A DNA stretch of 64,000 nucleotides from an uncultured Lachnospiraceae bacterium (GTDB lineage: Bacteria > Bacillota > Clostridia > Lachnospirales > Lachnospiraceae). The position numbers and the translations under genes are program-made. Location of the stretch: assembly GCA_946405625.1 (NCBI GenBank), contig CAMJHQ010000002.1:1-64000 (forward strand). Reading direction: 5' to 3'. This document shows positions 61,001 to 64,000 of this stretch, piece by piece. Each line of letters starts with the position of its first letter. The stretch's first letter is position 1. The notes beneath the pieces are model-generated. The model worked only from the letters and a program-made list of their open reading frames with translations, ran no database searches and had not been told where the DNA came from.

Positions 61001-61063
61001 AGCTGCCGAAATAAAAAATGCTGTTGCTGCAGCTGCAAGCCAAGGACTGATCATTTTTCTCAT
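58034..61063 (-). CDS. Secreted choline-binding-type cell-wall repeat protein
   Basis: 1009 aa: signal peptide (1-30, HADE cleavage), a Glu/Thr/Val-rich low-complexity region (about 40-205), then about 20-25 cell-wall-binding repeats of the form GWKQVGGKWYY-SDKDG, from about residue 215 to the end. Two repeat blocks (residues about 385-540) are near-duplicates. No catalytic or adhesive domain is seen, so a wall-associated structural or scaffold role is likely. AGGAGG precedes the ATG, and TGTAAC boxes lie 85-110 bases upstream. Confidence 0.9.
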   Translation of the reverse strand: MRKMISPWLAAAATAFFISAAAPGGKTVHADELFKEETTVSVNAEEDNSDDMSEESRNEKEDSVIDSEDAEEDVVTDNSDESEETAEEDEKTEEAIADAETTEEAVIEAVTETTEETVVESEAETTEEAVEEKAETTEKAVIEAVEEKTETIEETSIEAEAEKKSIEAVVETAAEVETEAETDKIAEKAEEDAKAEVVITNDEKPMASTKTWKQVGDKWRLYYGTGENDFYKGVMEYYGGYTYCFDSDGNMQTGWISDGTDDYYADENGRLVSGWMTQNGVSFLFGDSYHQNSDGKMVYGGYAMNKDCIFHIFDDSYYFAPNGVMRVGWISASDGDYYAGKDGKLKQGWAKIDNNWYHFGSTGPGDMIYGHEMIKDCMTNIRNNCYYFDKDGRLAENTWLEDIEENKKGRKYYAKKGGILAQGFTQIDGNWYFFGSNGPGDGIYGYDMLKDSMATSGEYYFYFDKNGKLAENTWLENVDKNQKGEKYYAKKGGILAQGFTKIDDNWYFFGFKNDSQFITQFHMRRDYKLLWNGEYYYFDQDGIMQTGFFKRKTVGVNPINNILEEYDVPSYADSNGVILTEKGWKKIDGNWYYNSSPEGFLEIGLKEINGKKYYFDEDGVLKTGFYSRKSLKYKPGEVGVFSEEDFIRPCYSDEYGVITKGWKQVGGKWYYSDKDGILSAGKEEYIGKDWYYFDENGEMKTGWQKFVTEEMKNFEKEGILKQVVSVNWKYYESWGAAAKGWKTIGGKKYYFDSEGKMAIGLCITDKGIYYFDKNGALMTDKSGWMVSSRCWFSDIEPVLFLINKDGSIKVPDKNELTGDIYAIDEDGVIKKNFRVKMIVGKGAWGIYLTDEKGKVINDKTGWIKMSAYNVNPYGSEAHWYYLNSDGYADVQIVKEIDGVNYGFDESGRLITNGLSEFELWDNSINGYRGFLADASGKEVTGEGWHCVNDKWYFIQEGEISRNGIYRIGGIQYLFRPNGTLCINSGFYINGRYISTDNNGRVINEPLSGK

Positions 61064-61147
61064 ATAAACTTACCTCCTGTAATTTTGTTAATTGAATCAT
61101 AATTTGGAATCATAATAATTGTTTACATAATTGTTATAATATATAGA

Positions 61148-61175
61148 TGTAACCAAGTTGTAACCAAGTTGTATT
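61148..61175 (-). promoter_or_regulatory. WalR/PhoP-like direct repeats TGTAAC-N5
   Basis: TGTAAC-caagt-TGTAAC-caagt-TGTATT on the plus strand (61148-61153, 61159-61164, 61170-61175), an 11-bp period. This matches the WalR box TGTWAH-N5-TGTWAH, and similar sites of OmpR-type regulators. It lies 85 bases upstream of the repeat-protein start. A binding regulator is inferred, not shown. Confidence 0.6.
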
Positions 61176-61264
61176 CATTTGGTATTTTTTTGAAAAAATT
61201 ATAATTTTTATATAATTCCGTATAAAAAACGCCCGCCAGTTTAACTGTCGAGCTTCACATTAAT

Positions 61265-61300
61265 CAAAAATGGCTGCCACCCAAAATGAGTGTCAGCCAT
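61265..61300 (-). terminator. Terminator of tRNA-Ser
   Basis: Minus strand ATGGCTGACAC pairs with GTGGCAGCCAT with one mismatch and is followed by TTTTT. It lies 10 bases 3' of tRNA-Ser. Confidence 0.85.
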
Positions 61301-61309
61301 TCTTCTTAG

Positions 61310-61397
61310 CGGAGTCGGAGGGATTCGAACCCTCGTGGCAGTTGCCCGCCAAACTGATTTCGAGTCAGCCCCGTTATGACCACTTCGATACGACTCC
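61310..61397 (-). tRNA. tRNA-Ser (CGA)
   Basis: 88 nt, class II. Acceptor GGAGTCG with CGACTCC and discriminator G; anticodon arm GCTGA-CTCGAAA-TCAGT (anticodon CGA); long variable arm; T arm GAGGG-TTCGAAT-CCCTC. CCA not encoded. Confidence 0.93.
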
Positions 61398-61482
61398 ATT
61401 TACCGGTCTCGCAACCGCAAGACCGATTATATCTTATATCCCCTTTTCAATCAAGCACTTTTGATGATTTATCTGTCCACTA

Positions 61483-62238
61483 TTACAAGACCAGATGAAA
61501 AATCACAGCAAGAATTGTTATGATCACTATTACCAGATAAGGTGTAAATGCTTGTCTGATCGCACTCTCCTTCTTAACTCCATGAGCATAATACTCTCTG
61601 AATACCGATGCCTTCCTTAGTCTGTTTACATCACTCTGAATTCTTTCATCCCACTCTTCATCGAATTTGCCCGCATAATCTGCTTCAACCTTCTTATGCG
61701 CCTCTCTTACAGCCTTTATATCATAAAGCTTATCCTTTAAAAATCGTTCTTCCTGAACAAATGTAACTATTTCGTTTCCGACTTTTTCATCCGCAAATGT
61801 CTCATTCATAACATGATAATTTCTTACATTTACATAAAGCCGCCTAAGAAATGTCGGCATTATAAAGAATAAGATCGCAAGCGAAAATGCCGGAAACCCG
61901 ATCTTTACAAATCCGTATATGACAAGAAGTGCACCGTCGATCATAGCATATTCGGAGAATTTAACGATACCGATCAAAAAGAATACTATCGCAACACAGA
62001 TTATCGAAGCCTTAATATCATAAACTATAGCATCCTTCAGATCCTGTTTTCTCTTTCCAAGCCCGCCAAGCTGGTCCTTATACATTTTTTCAACATGCTT
62101 AATCTGATTCAGCAGGCTGTTGCAGATATCATGATAGCCTCCATCGGAAATGTTTTCTTCATTAAAATCCAAGAATTTTAAACCGGTTTCCTCGATCTCC
62201 TGATCCAGCATGTCATCATCTGAATTCTTAAGTTCCAT
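61483..62238 (-). CDS. Membrane protein of unknown function (paralog of 34096-34845)
   Basis: 251 aa with the same plan as its accessory-region paralog: acidic start (DDDMLDQEIEETGLKFLDF), helix DICNSLLNQIKHVEKMYKDQ, hydrophobic hairpins (about 75-140), NYHVMNETFADE, FVQEERFLKDKLY, and a C-terminal membrane segment. Identity is high in the coiled coil. No recognised family. Sits between tRNA-Ser and tRNA-Leu. Shared features with the plasmid-linked copy suggest a duplication or horizontal exchange. Confidence 0.75.
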   Translation of the reverse strand: MELKNSDDDMLDQEIEETGLKFLDFNEENISDGGYHDICNSLLNQIKHVEKMYKDQLGGLGKRKQDLKDAIVYDIKASIICVAIVFFLIGIVKFSEYAMIDGALLVIYGFVKIGFPAFSLAILFFIMPTFLRRLYVNVRNYHVMNETFADEKVGNEIVTFVQEERFLKDKLYDIKAVREAHKKVEADYAGKFDEEWDERIQSDVNRLRKASVFREYYAHGVKKESAIRQAFTPYLVIVIITILAVIFHLVL

Positions 62239-62363
62239 ATCCCAACCCCCATAGGAATACTTTCAACAGATTCATTACTTTAGATAATTATTTTATCACT
62301 ATACTTTTCTGGTTGCAAAAAAATCATTTTATGATTATAATAACAAAGTCTGATAAGGGCTAC

Positions 62364-62449
62364 GCCGGCATGGCGGAATTGGCAGACGCCCGGGACTTAA
62401 AATCCCGTGGGTAGTGATACCCGTACCGGTTCGACCCCGGTTGCCGGCA
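62364..62449 (+). tRNA. tRNA-Leu (TAA)
   Basis: 86 nt class II tRNA. Acceptor GCCGGCA with TGCCGGC and discriminator A; D loop with GAATTGGCA; anticodon arm CGGGA-CTTAAAA-TCCCG (anticodon TAA); long variable arm; T arm with GTTCGACC. CCA not encoded. Confidence 0.93.
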
Positions 62450-62450
62450 A

Positions 62451-62490
62451 AAAAGAAGCAGAGAGAAAAATCTCTCTGCTTCTTTTTATT
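62451..62490. terminator. Bidirectional terminator of tRNA-Leu and the AAA+ gene
   Basis: AAGAAGCAGAGAGA (62453-62466) and TCTCTCTGCTTCTT (62471-62484) are exact inverses with T runs on both strands. Confidence 0.85.
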
Positions 62491-62501
62491 TTTTCATTTT
62501 A

Positions 62502-64000
62502 TTATTTCTTTGTATTCTTTTTCTTTGATGTTTCAGATGTAAGAACCTCCGTCACAGCGTCATTAGTAAGTACCTCTGTTTCATCATCATTGGTAAGTAC
62601 CTCTGTCACATCATCATTTCCGGATCCGGTTGTCTCCGCCATCATTTCTTCTGCAATCTTCGCTGCTTCTTCTTCAGTCAGATCAGCTTTGATTTCTTCA
62701 GCAAGTTTTGCTGCGTCAGCTTCCGATATCTTTTTATCAGACTTTTTATCAGTTGAACTCTTTTTCATTATTTCATCAACCGGAAGTGTATCCTCACGGA
62801 CATCATCAATTGTAAATGTTCTTACAACCTTATCATCCGGCTTATCAATTGCAACGATTCTTGTTGCCTGTCTCGAGATGCAGCGTTCAATATAATTTCT
62901 TACTTCACGAGCATTTGCGAAGTTTTCTTCATGCGCACTGGCACGTCTCACCAGATATTCCTTTATATATTCGGATGCTTCCTCATCCGGCTCATATTCC
63001 TGCTTTGAGCACATTGACTGGAATATCTTGTAAAGCTCCGGACCTGTATAATCCTTGAAGAAGATATACTTATTAAATCTGGACTTGAGTCCCGGATTTG
63101 AATTAACAAACTTCTCCATCTTCTCAGTATATCCGGCAACGATAACTATGAAGCTGTCTCTGTCATCCTCCATTCTCTTAAGGAGTGTATCAACCGCTTC
63201 CTGTCCGAAGTCTTTCTCATCTCCTTCCTTGATGAGAGTATATGCCTCATCAATAAAGAGGATTCCGCCCATGGCACTGTCTATAACCTCCATGGTCTTT
63301 GTTGCCGTCTGTCCTACATAACCCGCAACAAGATTGGATCTGTCTACTTCTACGAGCTGTCCCTCGGTAACTACGCCGAGCTGCTTATATATCTTTGCAA
63401 GGAGTCTTGCAACAGTAGTCTTACCTGTACCCGGATTACCCGAGAAAACAAGATGCAGATTGATATCCGGCTGCTTCATGCCTCTTTCTTCACGGATTTT
63501 CTTAACCTTAACAAGGTTAATGAGATTTGTCAGATCCTGCTTAACAGAATCAAGGCCAACAAGAGAGTTAAGCTCTTCATAAAGCTCCTCAAGAGTCTTT
63601 TCCTTCTCTGCCTTATCCGTCTTTGAAGCCGCCTTCTTCTCTGTAGCTGCATTTCCCTGTCCTGCGTTAGCTCTTGCTACACTTCCGAGGCCGCCTGTCT
63701 TTGCTGCACCCTTATTCTTGTTGGTATACATACCCTGGTTTACATTCGGTACATTTCCATCCTTATAATAGAGACCATACTCCTTAAGGAAATTGTTGAG
63801 CATGATCGTATAATTCGAAAGATTAGAAAGCTCTGTTGTGGTTGCACCGTTTATAGATACAAACTCCGCTCCCAGATTGTTAAATGTATCCACTATAAAC
63901 TTTGCTATCGGCCTTCCGTCCATTGTCTTTATATCACCGCTTGTAAGGTCTGCTTTTGCGGCATACATAAGCGCCTTCGGCGGAGTATTGATAAAGTCCT
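62502..64000 (-). CDS. CbbX/SpoVK-type AAA+ ATPase, N-terminus beyond window
   Basis: About 499 residues are visible and the frame is still open at base 64000; the ATG at 63968 is internal. AAA+ motifs: Walker A VFSGNPGTGKTTVARLL, Walker B (GGILFIDEAYTL), sensor and arginine-finger region (NPGLKSRFNKYIFFKDY). This is the CbbX/SpoVK/EccA-like clade. The C-terminal 80 residues are acidic, with VTEVLTNDDETEVLTN-type repeats. An N-terminal DFINTPPKALMYAAK stretch precedes the AAA domain. Role unknown; related proteins act in sporulation or type VII secretion. Confidence 0.87.
   Translation of the reverse strand, partial: DFINTPPKALMYAAKADLTSGDIKTMDGRPIAKFIVDTFNNLGAEFVSINGATTTELSNLSNYTIMLNNFLKEYGLYYKDGNVPNVNQGMYTNKNKGAAKTGGLGSVARANAGQGNAATEKKAASKTDKAEKEKTLEELYEELNSLVGLDSVKQDLTNLINLVKVKKIREERGMKQPDINLHLVFSGNPGTGKTTVARLLAKIYKQLGVVTEGQLVEVDRSNLVAGYVGQTATKTMEVIDSAMGGILFIDEAYTLIKEGDEKDFGQEAVDTLLKRMEDDRDSFIVIVAGYTEKMEKFVNSNPGLKSRFNKYIFFKDYTGPELYKIFQSMCSKQEYEPDEEASEYIKEYLVRRASAHEENFANAREVRNYIERCISRQATRIVAIDKPDDKVVRTFTIDDVREDTLPVDEIMKKSSTDKKSDKKISEADAAKLAEEIKADLTEEEAAKIAEEMMAETTGSGNDDVTEVLTNDDETEVLTNDAVTEVLTSETSKKKNTKK

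Overview
The window reads as chromosome of a low-to-moderate GC Firmicute, most likely a Lachnospiraceae member (Butyrivibrio/Roseburia-like). This is inferred from strong AGGAGG-type ribosome binding sites, an NfnAB pair, a VanW-family protein, YhaM, MutS2, MurJ with a DUF815 ATPase, a choline-binding-type repeat surface protein, and a GH2 glycosidase typical of gut or rumen anaerobes. No rRNA gene is present, so the genus is not fixed.

Layout. 1-0.97 kb: end of a dTDP-rhamnose cluster (rmlB, rfbC). 1.0-4.35 kb: a MerR-controlled operon of two separate ABC membrane halves and one ATPase, with a textbook 19-bp-spacer MerR promoter. 4.4-9.6 kb: DUF3137 membrane protein, coiled-coil M23 peptidase, GH2 glycosidase. 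9.7-16.1 kb: an RNA-repair-type locus on the minus strand: LysR, two WYL proteins, the RNA ligase RtcB, two tRNA-like RNA modules, and a slipin/SPFH protein. 16.2-18.6 kb: three-gene ABC-2 exporter. 18.6-23.8 kb: a TetR/hydrolase unit, a small lipoprotein, a relic IS200/IS605 end, and a TetR-controlled redox operon. 23.9-27.9 kb: hypothetical protein, lipoprotein, ECF sigma/anti-sigma pair with its own promoter, nucleotidase, GNAT.

28-38 kb is accessory DNA: a gene relic, a compact DUF4417/LHH-nuclease/SUKH-immunity operon, an XRE/ImmA pair, a possible small-toxin locus, an ECF sigma with a DUF4179 partner, a membrane protein, and a plasmid-type backbone (MobV-type relaxase, oriT-like hairpins, RepA initiator with five 23-bp iterons inside its coding sequence) ending beside a tRNA-Gln gene.

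38-64 kb is mostly core: Tyr/Gln-repeat membrane protein, sodium symporter, YhaM, MutS2, a two-component system, a long minus-strand run (nth, a 36-aa membrane protein, vanW, AIR-synthase-like, Lrp, aminotransferase, trmL), MurJ/DUF815, NfnAB, a 1009-aa cell-wall-binding protein behind WalR-like boxes, tRNA-Ser, a second copy of the accessory membrane protein, tRNA-Leu and a truncated CbbX/SpoVK-type AAA+ gene.

The strongest candidate for something new is the RtcB region. Its RNA at 11264-11337 can be folded, element by element, as a circularly permuted tRNA: the acceptor stem is closed by a UUCG loop and the anticodon stem is left open as the RNA's ends. The DUF4417/LHH/SUKH operon is the second.
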